The notes beneath the pieces were generated by a model. The model searched no databases, was not told the DNA's origin, and worked only from the letters and a program-made list of their open reading frames with translations. A program made the position numbers and the translations under genes. From contig CAJGDA010000035.1 of the NCBI GenBank assembly GCA_904501935.1, forward strand, positions 1 to 12,658: DNA of 12,658 nt, read 5' to 3'. The DNA is from an uncultured Methanobrevibacter sp. (GTDB lineage Archaea; Methanobacteriota; Methanobacteria; Methanobacteriales; Methanobacteriaceae). Position 1 is the first letter of the stretch; every line of letters begins with the position of its first letter. Of the stretch, positions 6,751 to 12,658 are shown one piece after another.

Positions 6751-7617
6751 ATGGTTAAATTAAACAAAGATGAATTTAATGAGCATATTTTTACAAGAAT
6801 TAATAATTTAATTCGTGATTATAAATTAATCAAAGAAGGTGAATTAATAGCTATTGCACTATCCGGTGGTAAGGATAGTGTATTGACATTACATGCTATT
6901 AAAAATTACCAGCAATTCTTAGATTTTGATTTGGTAGCCATCAGTGTTGATGAAGGTATTGAAGGCTATAGGCATCATGGCATTGACTCAGCCATCAAAA
7001 ATGCCAATGATTTAAATGTTAAACTTATTCAAAAATCATTTAAAGATGAAGAAGGTTTCGATTTAGATGATATTTATTCTAATTTTAAAAGTGCTTGCAT
7101 TCCATGTGGCGTATTTAGAAGAAATATTTTAAACAAAACTGCACATGAATTAGGGGCAGTTAAAATAGCTACTGGTCATAATTTGGACGATGAAATCCAA
7201 TCATTCTTGATGAGCTTTGCAAGAGGGGACACCATTAAATTTTCAAAATTCGGTCCGGAACTTGATGTAATTCATCCAAAATTGGTTCCGAGAATTAAAC
7301 CGCTGTGGAACACTCCCGAAAAGGAAGTTGGTATGTGGGCTGTAATGAACAATATTGATATTCATTTGGAAGAGTGTCCTTATTCGCATTTGTCATTAAG
7401 GGCTAAAATTAAAGAGTTTTTAAATGTCAGTGAAGATGAATATCCCGGTGTAAAGAATAATGTGATGGAGTCTTTTAAAAAAATATTGACGTTTGAAAAT
7501 GACATATCCACAACCTTAAATGAGTGTGAAATCTGCGGCGAGCCAACTTCTTCTAACATTTGTAAAGCTTGTGAATTGAAAGAATTAATTAATTCAAATG
7601 ATTTTGGTAAAAATTGA
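6751..7617 (+). CDS. tRNA 2-thiouridine synthetase, TtuA/NcsA (TIGR00269) family, lacking the N-terminal zinc finger
   Basis: This 288-residue ATP pyrophosphatase of the Ncs6/Ctu1/TtuA class adenylates a tRNA uridine and replaces O2 with sulfur. In a mesophile the target is probably U34; thermophile TtuA acts on U54. It has the PP-loop SGGKDS (38-43), SVDEGI, an iron-sulfur site formed by Cys116 and Cys119 (CIPCG) plus Cys209 (EECPYS), TGHNLDDE (141-148) and RIKPLWNTPEKEV (181-193). A C-terminal zinc finger uses Cys259, 262, 271 and 274. Most relatives begin with another zinc finger (CxxC...CxxH) before the RDYKLI helix. Here the protein starts directly at that helix, and upstream in-frame DNA stops at 6727-6729 without encoding cysteines. 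The message is probably leaderless. An ancient symporter remnant begins immediately after its stop codon. Confidence 0.9.
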   Translation: MVKLNKDEFNEHIFTRINNLIRDYKLIKEGELIAIALSGGKDSVLTLHAIKNYQQFLDFDLVAISVDEGIEGYRHHGIDSAIKNANDLNVKLIQKSFKDEEGFDLDDIYSNFKSACIPCGVFRRNILNKTAHELGAVKIATGHNLDDEIQSFLMSFARGDTIKFSKFGPELDVIHPKLVPRIKPLWNTPEKEVGMWAVMNNIDIHLEECPYSHLSLRAKIKEFLNVSEDEYPGVKNNVMESFKKILTFENDISTTLNECEICGEPTSSNICKACELKELINSNDFGKN

Positions 7618-7858
7618 ATGGAGAATAAGAATTGGGGTTTATAAATAAATAGACAGAGCCAGTTTAATTCTTAAAATTCTAATTGGAATAATCATTGATG
7701 CGATTTTAGGCATTGCTGTTCCTGAATTGTCTATTATTGGATTTCCATGAGTAATATTTGTAGAGGTTCTTAAAGCTATTACTCCAATTTTAGTTTTTAT
7801 TTTAGTGACTTCAGCTATTTCTAAAGCCAAATCCGGGATTGGATCCAAATATAAATGA
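7618..7858 (+). pseudogene. sstT: 5' remnant of a Ser/Thr:cation symporter gene (SstT/DAACS family)
   Basis: An ATG follows the thiolase stop directly and encodes MENKNWGL before TAA at 7642-7644. From 7649 a second frame reads RASLILKILIGIIIDAILG, AVPELSIIGFP, stop TGA (7748-7750), VIFVEVLKAITPILVFILV, TSAISKAKSGIGSKYK and stop at 7856-7858. This matches the first transmembrane helices of SstT-type serine/threonine:Na+ symporters, where E. coli SstT has LVKQILVGLVLGILLAW, then LFVGALKAVAPVLVLMLV and ASIAN, as I remember it. The gene therefore has a frameshift near codon 9, a GGA-to-TGA type nonsense change, and loss of roughly the last 330 codons of a family usually about 400 long. The rest is gone; only about 40 noncoding bases separate the remnant from the exchanger gene. 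The opposite strand is also open here, but as a shadow of this sequence. Confidence 0.75.
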
Positions 7859-7863
7859 TTATT

Positions 7864-7901
7864 AAAAAAAGTAAAGATAGATGATGGTTTTCTTAAAAAA
7901 A
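7864..7901 (-). terminator. oligo-T tracts after the Na+/Ca2+ exchanger gene
   Basis: On the minus strand two T7 tracts follow the exchanger stop codon: 7895-7901, directly after it, and 7864-7870. Archaeal RNA polymerase terminates at such tracts without a hairpin, so they likely end the DUF1922-CNNM-exchanger message. Confidence 0.5.
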
Positions 7902-8846
7902 TTAATTCCTCAAGATTGCGAAGGCCATATAAGCAATAAATAATGCAATCAAAATTACTCCTTCTTTTTTATCATATTTATCTTGTGTTTTACCGAATAT
8001 GAAACATAGCACAGTAACTGCAAACATGAAGAGCACATCTATTAATAAACTTGAGTCAAGTGGAATTGCACTTATCGCACTACTTGCACCAAGTACGAAT
8101 AAAATGTTAAAGATGTTTGAACCGATAACATTACCTATAACTAACTGATTTTCCCCTTTCTTTAAAGCAGTAATTGAAGTCACAAGTTCAGGCAAAGATG
8201 TACCAATTGCTACAATGGTCAAACCTACTAATGTTTCACTCATTCCAAGGGCTATTGCTATAGCTGAAGCGCTATCAACAACCAAATCTCCACCGATAAT
8301 GATGCCCGCAAGACCTACAAGTATGAAAATTATACTTTTCGGTAGGGTAAATTTAGGCTCTTCAACTTCATCCGATCCACTTGATTTTTTGGCGTCGCGA
8401 ACTAAATAGAAAATATAAGCAACTAAGATCAGGAGTAATATTATTCCTTCAATATTTGTAATGTCCCAACCGATTATTATGAAAACTGCCCATAATAATG
8501 TAATTCCTACAAGGAAAGGCAAATCCTTTTCCAAAACACTTTTTTCCATCAATAATTCACTTAATAATGCCGCAATACCAATGACCATTAACATGTTAAA
8601 GAGATTGCTTCCTATAACGTTACTAACTGCTAATGCATTGCTGCCAGTCAAAGATGAAGTAATGGATACTGCAGCTTCAGGAGCGCTGGTTCCAAGCGCA
8701 ACTATTGTTAAACCCACTATAATTGTTGGGATTTTTAATAATGATGCAATACTGCTTGCACCATCAACAAAAAAGTCAGATCCTTTAATCAAGAATACAA
8801 AACCTATGATTAATAAAACAACTTGTATAATTATTCCGGCATCCAT
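7902..8846 (-). CDS. CaCA-family Na+/Ca2+ antiporter (YrbG/NCX type)
   Basis: This 314-residue inner-membrane exchanger has about ten hydrophobic segments arranged as two inverted halves. The alpha-1 repeat carries GTSAPE (52-57) and NVIGSNLFN (76-84); the alpha-2 repeat carries GTSLPE (215-220) and GNVIGSNIFN (238-247). The Glu and Asn/Ser of these motifs line the ion-binding sites in the archaeal structure NCX_Mj. A charged loop (about 150-170, DAKKSSGSDEVEEPKF) separates the halves. It probably exports Ca2+ in exchange for Na+. The ATG lies one base after the CNNM stop, with AGAGGA inside the upstream gene as ribosome-binding site, so translation is coupled. It is the last gene of the unit and is followed by oligo-T tracts. 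Confidence 0.94.
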   Translation of the reverse strand: MDAGIIIQVVLLIIGFVFLIKGSDFFVDGASSIASLLKIPTIIVGLTIVALGTSAPEAAVSITSSLTGSNALAVSNVIGSNLFNMLMVIGIAALLSELLMEKSVLEKDLPFLVGITLLWAVFIIIGWDITNIEGIILLLILVAYIFYLVRDAKKSSGSDEVEEPKFTLPKSIIFILVGLAGIIIGGDLVVDSASAIAIALGMSETLVGLTIVAIGTSLPELVTSITALKKGENQLVIGNVIGSNIFNILFVLGASSAISAIPLDSSLLIDVLFMFAVTVLCFIFGKTQDKYDKKEGVILIALFIAYMAFAILRN

Positions 8847-8847
8847 A

Positions 8848-10167
8848 TTATTCCTCTTTAATTTCTTTTTGTGGTCCCAAATCAGTTACTAGGACTTTAT
8901 CGATTTGGTGCCCATCAATATCAATAATTTCAAATATGAATCTTCCACATTCATATTTATCTTCTTCATCAGGTATTGTACCGCTAATACTGAGAATAAA
9001 CCCTGCTAAGGTAGTGTAATTGTCTTCTTCTTCATCAGGCAAAGCATCTTTAAAGTCAAACAATTTTTTAAATTTATCAATAGGGTATCTTCCATCAATT
9101 AACCATGTTCCGTCATTTCTTTGAATAGCTTCAGGCTCATCTTCCTCATCAATTCCAGGAATATCTCCTACAATACCTTCAAGTAAATCATTTAAAGTAA
9201 TTAAACCTTCTACACTTCCGAATTCATCAACAACAAGAGACATATGCACATATTCTTGATTTTCTTTGAATTCTTTTAGGAGTTCTAATGTTTCTAAATG
9301 TTCAGAGACTACTAAAGGTTCTTTTACAATTTTATAAATATCAAATTCTTCATCAGTAAACATCACTGAAAGAATGTCCTTAGCTTGAACTACTCCAATA
9401 AAGTCATCTAATTCTCCTTTAGCTATTGGAAAAATAGACCTTTTACTTTCGATGATTTTGACTTTATTTATGGCCCTATCATCTTCAAGGTCAATCCAGA
9501 TAATTTCATTACGGGGGGTCATGATGCTTTCAACTTTTTGGTCGTCAAGTTTGAAAACCCTTTTGATGATGTCTTCTTCTTCCTTCTCGATAGTTCCGTC
9601 TTCTCTTCCTTCCCGAATCATTAATGTAATTTCTTCTTCAGTAACAACGTCATCGCTTTTATCCTCGATTCTAAGCAGCCATAAAAGAAAACGACTTGAC
9701 TTTGCAAGAATGAAACTAGCTGGCTTTGAGATTTTTTCGAGGATTACCATACTTTTAGCAACTCTAAGTGCAATTCTTTCAGGGTCGTTTAAAGCAATTA
9801 CCTTAGGCACGATTTCTCCGATAACTAAAGTCAAATATGTAGTGACGATAACAACTATTGCAACGCTAATTGGTTCACTATATGGTATAAATGAGATTAA
9901 GTTGGAAAGCGGTTTGGCCAAGGTTACTCCACCAAATGCCCCAGTTAAAACACCGATAAGTGAAATTCCAATTTGCACTGTAGATAAAAATTCATTCGGG
10001 TCTTCTAATAAATCAAAAACAATTTGTGCATTTTTGTTTCCATCTTCTAAATATTTTTGTAATTTTGCTTTTCTAATAGATACAACAGCGAGTTCCGCCA
10101 TTGATAAATATCCAGTAAGGATAATTAAAATTAATATTATAATTATTTCGAGTGTCGTTCCAATCAT
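8848..10167 (-). CDS. CNNM/CorC-type membrane protein (hemolysin family: DUF21, CBS pair, CorC_HlyC)
   Basis: The 439-residue protein has a DUF21 membrane domain (helices near 4-25, 60-85, 97-120 and 133-165) with FLSTVQIGISLIGVLTGAFGG and GEIVPK (117-122). A pair of CBS domains (about 215-340, entered by SIMTPRNEI) and a C-terminal CorC_HlyC domain (about 350-435) follow. Relatives export Mg2+, probably driven by Na+; CBS domains sense ATP-Mg. 'Hemolysin' is only a legacy name. A longer frame opens 20 codons earlier (10227), but those residues lie on the tail of the DUF1922 gene and are not membrane-like, so I start at the ATG of MIGTTLEIIIILIL. The ribosome-binding site is weak. The gene follows DUF1922 by 22 bases and precedes the Na+/Ca2+ exchanger by one base, making a cation-transport operon. 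Confidence 0.93.
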   Translation of the reverse strand: MIGTTLEIIIILILIILTGYLSMAELAVVSIRKAKLQKYLEDGNKNAQIVFDLLEDPNEFLSTVQIGISLIGVLTGAFGGVTLAKPLSNLISFIPYSEPISVAIVVIVTTYLTLVIGEIVPKVIALNDPERIALRVAKSMVILEKISKPASFILAKSSRFLLWLLRIEDKSDDVVTEEEITLMIREGREDGTIEKEEEDIIKRVFKLDDQKVESIMTPRNEIIWIDLEDDRAINKVKIIESKRSIFPIAKGELDDFIGVVQAKDILSVMFTDEEFDIYKIVKEPLVVSEHLETLELLKEFKENQEYVHMSLVVDEFGSVEGLITLNDLLEGIVGDIPGIDEEDEPEAIQRNDGTWLIDGRYPIDKFKKLFDFKDALPDEEEDNYTTLAGFILSISGTIPDEEDKYECGRFIFEIIDIDGHQIDKVLVTDLGPQKEIKEE

Positions 10168-10189
10168 TTTTAACAAACCATTAAAACTA

Positions 10190-10402
10190 TTATAAATCAC
10201 TGGCCTGTATAAAGTCAGTGTTTCCATATATCTTATTTTGCATTTCCTGCACTGCTAAGGAAGCCTCTTCTCTTGTAGCTACTTTTTGAAAGATTCTTCT
10301 TGATTTGACTTTCAAAGTTTTCCCACAAACACATTTGCGTGTAGCCACGCCTTTTTTTGCATATAATGCACGTCCACAGTCGCAACGAAATATAAGATAC
10401 AT
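10190..10402 (-). CDS. DUF1922 zinc-ribbon protein (MTH1184 family)
   Basis: This 70-residue protein has two CxC knuckles, Cys7/Cys9 (FRCDCGR) and Cys24/Cys26 (RKCVCGK), spaced to hold one zinc ion. A basic stretch (KTLKVKSRRIFQK) and a C-terminal helix with EEASLAVQEMQNKIYG follow. This matches the small DUF1922 family, whose member MTH1184 has an NMR structure; no function is known. The basic middle part suggests nucleic-acid or acidic-partner contact, but that is a guess. AAGGT precedes the ATG at short distance. It heads the CNNM-exchanger unit, with 22 bases before the CNNM ATG. Confidence 0.85.
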   Translation of the reverse strand: MYLIFRCDCGRALYAKKGVATRKCVCGKTLKVKSRRIFQKVATREEASLAVQEMQNKIYGNTDFIQASDL

Positions 10403-10466
10403 GATACCTTTTCCATTTTAGATTAATAATAATAGTAATATTAAATATATTATTTAAAATTAATTG
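10403..10466 (-). promoter_or_regulatory. promoter of the DUF1922-CNNM-exchanger unit
   Basis: Between the TraB stop and the DUF1922 ATG, minus-strand TATA-like sequence AATAATATATTTAA (10441-10454) lies about 45 bases upstream of the ATG. This gives an expected leader near 20 bases containing GGAAAAGGT. The unit could therefore be read apart from TraB, though readthrough from TraB is possible because no hairpin lies between them. Confidence 0.45.
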
Positions 10467-11639
10467 CTATCCACCAAAGATTTGCATAAATAATGGTATG
10501 AAAACTTGTGAAGGCAATATTACTAAAGTCGCAATGCTAACTGCCAGATTAGTTCCAATCACAACCAATAAAATTCGAAATATATTGTTTTCCCATAAAT
10601 CCCTTAAACTTTTAATTTTGGTTAGGTTACTAATGTCACTTTGCCTTACTTTTCTAAATTTGGCTTCAGTTAGTCCTGAAAACCATCCTGCAGCAAGCAA
10701 TGGATGAATTATTGTTAATGGAGCAACCAGTCCTCCGACTATTGCAGATTGAATTTTTGAACCTGAAACAATTGATCCGATAAAACCCATTATCATACTG
10801 ATTATAATGAATTCGTAAATGTTTCCAGTTATGTTTATCCCATTAATGTAAGCCAGAAAAAATATCACCACAAACAATATTGGAATCATTGCCAGAATTA
10901 TTTTAACCCAAGGTATTCCTTTTTTTTCATCAATCTTTTCCAAATCTCTTAAATTAGGTAATGTTTCAGGATTATCTAAGTATCTCTCAATTCCAGGCTT
11001 ATGTCCTGCCCCTACAACCGCAACCACCTTGTCCTGTGGGAGTTGCATTAATCTTGCTGCAAGATACGCATCCCTCTCATGCACAAGAACTTCGTAAACG
11101 CTAGGAGCTTCATCTTTGAACATTTCCATCAAATCATCCAGGTTTTCAGGATTTTTCAACTCTTCAATATCAATGTCCTCTTCTTCGTCATCAAATCCAA
11201 AAATCGAAAGGAGCAATCCATATGCAAATTTGGTTTTTTCCTTAAAGCTCATTTTGTTTAAGGCTCTTTGCAATGTGGTATTTATTTCCCTGTCGATAAG
11301 AGCAATAGGGATTTGCAGGTCTTCACTTGCTTCAATAGCACCAATCATCTCAGAACCTGGTGCAACATCCACATCATCTCCAATTTTGGATTGAAAATAT
11401 CCGAGAAGCGTACTTGTAAAAAACAAACCCACCTTATTTTCTTTAATTATGCTGCTAATGGATATGGTTTCATCTTCTTCAACACCCATCATTTTCTTTT
11501 TCATCTTGGTATATCTGCCTCTATCAAGTTCGATAGCCACTATGTCTGGGTGTTGCTCATATATTGTGTCTTTCACTTCATTGACACTTTCTTCAGATAC
11601 ATGAGCTGTACCGATTATTGTTAAACATTCTCTTCTCAT
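10467..11639 (-). CDS. TraB/PrgY-family membrane protein
   Basis: The 390-residue protein has an N-terminal TraB domain: TIIGTAHVSEES (7-18), IVAIELDRGRY (33-43), the PGSEM motif (94-98), IALIDREINTTLQRA (112-126), a HERDAYLA block (187-194) and VVGAGHKPGIERYL (208-221). An acidic insert (DDEEEDIDIEE, 150-160) interrupts it. The C-terminal third is hydrophobic, with likely helices near 246-266, 274-292, 297-318 and 353-378. The domain recalls metal-independent EreA/ChaN/TIKI-like hydrolase folds with conserved His and Glu. The bacterial member PrgY blocks sex-pheromone activity, and plant and animal TraB-domain proteins sit on mitochondria. In archaea the role is unknown. The gene has its own spacer after comB and no strong ribosome-binding site (GAGTG about 10 bases upstream). 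Confidence 0.9.
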   Translation of the reverse strand: MRRECLTIIGTAHVSEESVNEVKDTIYEQHPDIVAIELDRGRYTKMKKKMMGVEEDETISISSIIKENKVGLFFTSTLLGYFQSKIGDDVDVAPGSEMIGAIEASEDLQIPIALIDREINTTLQRALNKMSFKEKTKFAYGLLLSIFGFDDEEEDIDIEELKNPENLDDLMEMFKDEAPSVYEVLVHERDAYLAARLMQLPQDKVVAVVGAGHKPGIERYLDNPETLPNLRDLEKIDEKKGIPWVKIILAMIPILFVVIFFLAYINGINITGNIYEFIIISMIMGFIGSIVSGSKIQSAIVGGLVAPLTIIHPLLAAGWFSGLTEAKFRKVRQSDISNLTKIKSLRDLWENNIFRILLVVIGTNLAVSIATLVILPSQVFIPLFMQIFGG

Positions 11640-11697
11640 TTAAAAAAACACTCTTTTTAGGTTATCTAATAATATTATTTAATGAAAATATATAAAT
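11640..11697 (-). promoter_or_regulatory. promoter spacer of the TraB gene
   Basis: The 58 bases are strongly A/T-rich. Minus-strand TATA-like candidates are TAAATTTATATATTTT (11685-11700, overlapping the comB stop) and AAATAATATTATT (11670-11682), giving leaders of roughly 15 to 30 bases. No hairpin is seen after comB, so comB readthrough into TraB is possible. Confidence 0.35.
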
Positions 11698-12387
11698 TTA
11701 ATCATTTATAAGCTTCAATTCATGATTTTCATAAATCGCAACATTTTCAGTAATATTCTTCAAGCAACATAGTTCAACATCACTGATATGGCCTAGTTCG
11801 ATTAATCTTTTAGCAGTTCTTGAATTTAAAATTGATTCTTTTAAGGATTCATAATCTCTGCTGGCTAAAATTGCTGATTGGGCATATTCACTCATTTCTA
11901 AATCATTTGAATTGTTTTTTATCCAGTATAAAATTTCTCCAGCAGCCAGAAAATCTTCTATCGCAAATTCTCCTTTAACTCCGGCCATTACAACATCAAT
12001 GTGGTTTTGTGCTAGTTCAATACTTCTATATGCTGCGCTTTTTGCATTGACCATTGACCCTACAAGAACTTTTGATTTCATGCTTTCTAAAATTCGGGTG
12101 CCGTTGGTTGTGGTTAAAATTAGGATTTCTTCGGCAGTTTCATAGTCCTTAAGTGTTGATGGTGAATTACCTAAATCACATCCATCAATTTTTTTACCAT
12201 TTCTTTCACCCGCAATCACGCCTCCAACTTCATACTTTAATTTAAACGCTTCTTCAGGAGTAAAACAAGGAATTATTTTTTTAAATTTGTTTAAAGCAAG
12301 TGTTATTGTGGTGCTGGCTCTTAAGGCATCAACCATAATAGAAACATCTGAACTTTCACTTTCCTCAAAACTTAATGTAACTTTCAT
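11698..12387 (-). CDS. comB: 2-phosphosulfolactate phosphatase ComB (coenzyme M biosynthesis)
   Basis: ComB is a Mg2+-dependent phosphatase that removes phosphate from 2-phosphosulfolactate to give 3-sulfolactate, the second step of coenzyme M synthesis from phosphoenolpyruvate and sulfite. The 229-residue protein shows the family's conserved blocks: MVDALRASTTI (18-28, acidic and basic active-site residues), GGVIAGERNGKKIDG (55-69), DLGNSPS (71-77), ILTTTNGTRIL (90-100), FAIEDFLAAGEI (141-152) and GHISDVELC (199-207). Length is normal. comA, comC, comD and comE are not in the window. The gene starts 40 bases from the divergent right-edge gene; its TATA-like ATTATATATTT lies 23-33 bases before the ATG and there is no ribosome-binding site, so the message is probably leaderless. 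Confidence 0.95.
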   Translation of the reverse strand: MKVTLSFEESESSDVSIMVDALRASTTITLALNKFKKIIPCFTPEEAFKLKYEVGGVIAGERNGKKIDGCDLGNSPSTLKDYETAEEILILTTTNGTRILESMKSKVLVGSMVNAKSAAYRSIELAQNHIDVVMAGVKGEFAIEDFLAAGEILYWIKNNSNDLEMSEYAQSAILASRDYESLKESILNSRTAKRLIELGHISDVELCCLKNITENVAIYENHELKLIND

Positions 12388-12427
12388 GTAATTATTTTAT
12401 ATCAAATGTAAATATATAATTTATATT
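12388..12427. promoter_or_regulatory. 40-base divergent spacer with two interlocked TATA boxes
   Basis: The comB TATA-like element reads ATTATATATTT on the minus strand (12410-12420). A TATA candidate for the rightward gene, TTTTATAT, is at 12395-12402, about 26 bases before its ATG. Each box lies close to the other gene's expected start, and neither gene has a ribosome-binding site. Binding at one promoter should hinder the other. Confidence 0.5.
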
Positions 12428-12658
12428 ATGAAAATTGTCACAACACCCATGTGTGAAGAAATTGTAAAATTGGCGGGCGTTTCCGGTTACGCTGTAAATA
12501 AAAATCCTGATGAAGAGGAAGGTGATTTGGCTATTCTATTATCTGAAAGCAAAGTTAAGATGAATAGCTTAGCTATTAAAATCAATACTCCTTCACAAGT
12601 CTTTGAAAGCATAAAAAAAGTAGCCGAAATAGTTGGAAATGACCTTTCTGATGAGGAT
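12428..12658 (+). CDS. unrecognised conserved-looking protein (5' part only)
   Basis: The open frame runs from ATG 12428 to the window edge, 77 codons without a stop. It begins MKIVTTPMCEEIVKLAGVSG, then an acidic turn NPDEEEGDLAILLSESK, KMNSLAIKINTPSQVFESI and a helix KKVAEIVGNDLSDED. There is no signal peptide or membrane segment. The pattern of beta strands alternating with helices suggests a small alpha/beta domain. I cannot name the family. It is transcribed divergently from comB and appears leaderless. If gene order follows Methanothermobacter, its relative should be the neighbour of the comB gene there. Codon use (A/T-rich third positions) matches neighbours, so it looks native. Confidence 0.7.
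   Translation, partial: MKIVTTPMCEEIVKLAGVSGYAVNKNPDEEEGDLAILLSESKVKMNSLAIKINTPSQVFESIKKVAEIVGNDLSDED

Noticed and set aside
7748..7750. TGA inside the symporter-like frame as a selenocysteine codon
   Set aside because: The frame is also broken at the start and cut short after about 70 codons, the symporter family has no selenocysteine site, and no selenocysteine-insertion hairpin was noticed.
7639..7848. Minus-strand 69-codon open frame as a small hypothetical protein
   Set aside because: The opposite strand encodes a recognisable broken symporter N-terminus over the same bases; the minus frame is its shadow.
9452..10195. Long plus-strand open frame (247 codons) antisense to the CNNM gene
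   Set aside because: It is rich in Ser, Ile and Leu as expected from reading an acidic, membrane-protein gene backwards. It has no recognisable domain, and the minus-strand protein has clear DUF21, CBS and CorC motifs.
10168..10227. 20-codon N-terminal extension of the CNNM protein
   Set aside because: The extra residues overlap the end of the DUF1922 gene and do not resemble the family start, whereas the internal ATG at 10165-10167 begins directly with the first membrane helix.

Overview
The window comes from an A+T-rich mesophilic methanogen of the order Methanobacteriales, most likely Methanobrevibacter or a close relative. It carries genes for three methanogen coenzymes: mptA (methanopterin), cofG (coenzyme F420) and comB (coenzyme M). 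It also has archaeal tRNA-modification enzymes (Taw2, Trm1, and a thiolase of the TtuA/NcsA family) and TATA-box promoters with short or absent leaders. Two small families here take their names from Methanothermobacter loci (MTH1184 for DUF1922, MTH1187 for the thiamine-binding protein). This suggests that the right half keeps an ancestral Methanobacteriales gene order. The genus call is inference from protein resemblance and base composition; no search was run.

Layout, left to right. At 1-596 is the 3' part of taw2, converging on and overlapping cofG. A minus-strand operon at 3070-574 runs mptA, then an uncharacterised methanogen protein (probably DUF2120), then cofG. It joins the first step of methanopterin synthesis to the last step of FO (the F420 chromophore) synthesis. 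At 3752-3276 is an Lrp/AsnC regulator, with an inverted repeat sitting between its TATA box and the expected transcription start, followed by a terminator-like palindrome. Trm1 (minus) and a DegT-family sugar aminotransferase (plus) diverge from a shared spacer. The DegT gene ends in a hairpin and T9 tract that meets the stop codon of a small thiamine-binding protein (minus). That gene diverges from a 2-thiouridine synthetase gene (plus). Between 7618 and 7858 is a broken 5' remnant of a Ser/Thr:cation symporter (SstT/DAACS family).

From 12387 down to 7902 five genes lie on the minus strand: comB, a TraB-family membrane protein, a DUF1922 zinc-ribbon protein, a CNNM/CorC-type transporter, and a CaCA-type Na+/Ca2+ exchanger. 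The last three are tightly spaced and look co-transcribed, forming a small cation-transport unit with an unexplained zinc-ribbon leader gene. At the right edge an unrecognised gene starts divergently from comB across 40 bases that appear to hold two interlocked leaderless promoters.

No CRISPR array, insertion sequence, prophage, tRNA or rRNA gene was seen. The window is mostly conserved core genome. Its less ordinary points are the uncharacterised protein inside the mptA-cofG operon, the symporter pseudogene, the probable self-regulating operator of the Lrp gene, the cation-transport operon with DUF1922, and a thiolase without the family's N-terminal zinc finger.
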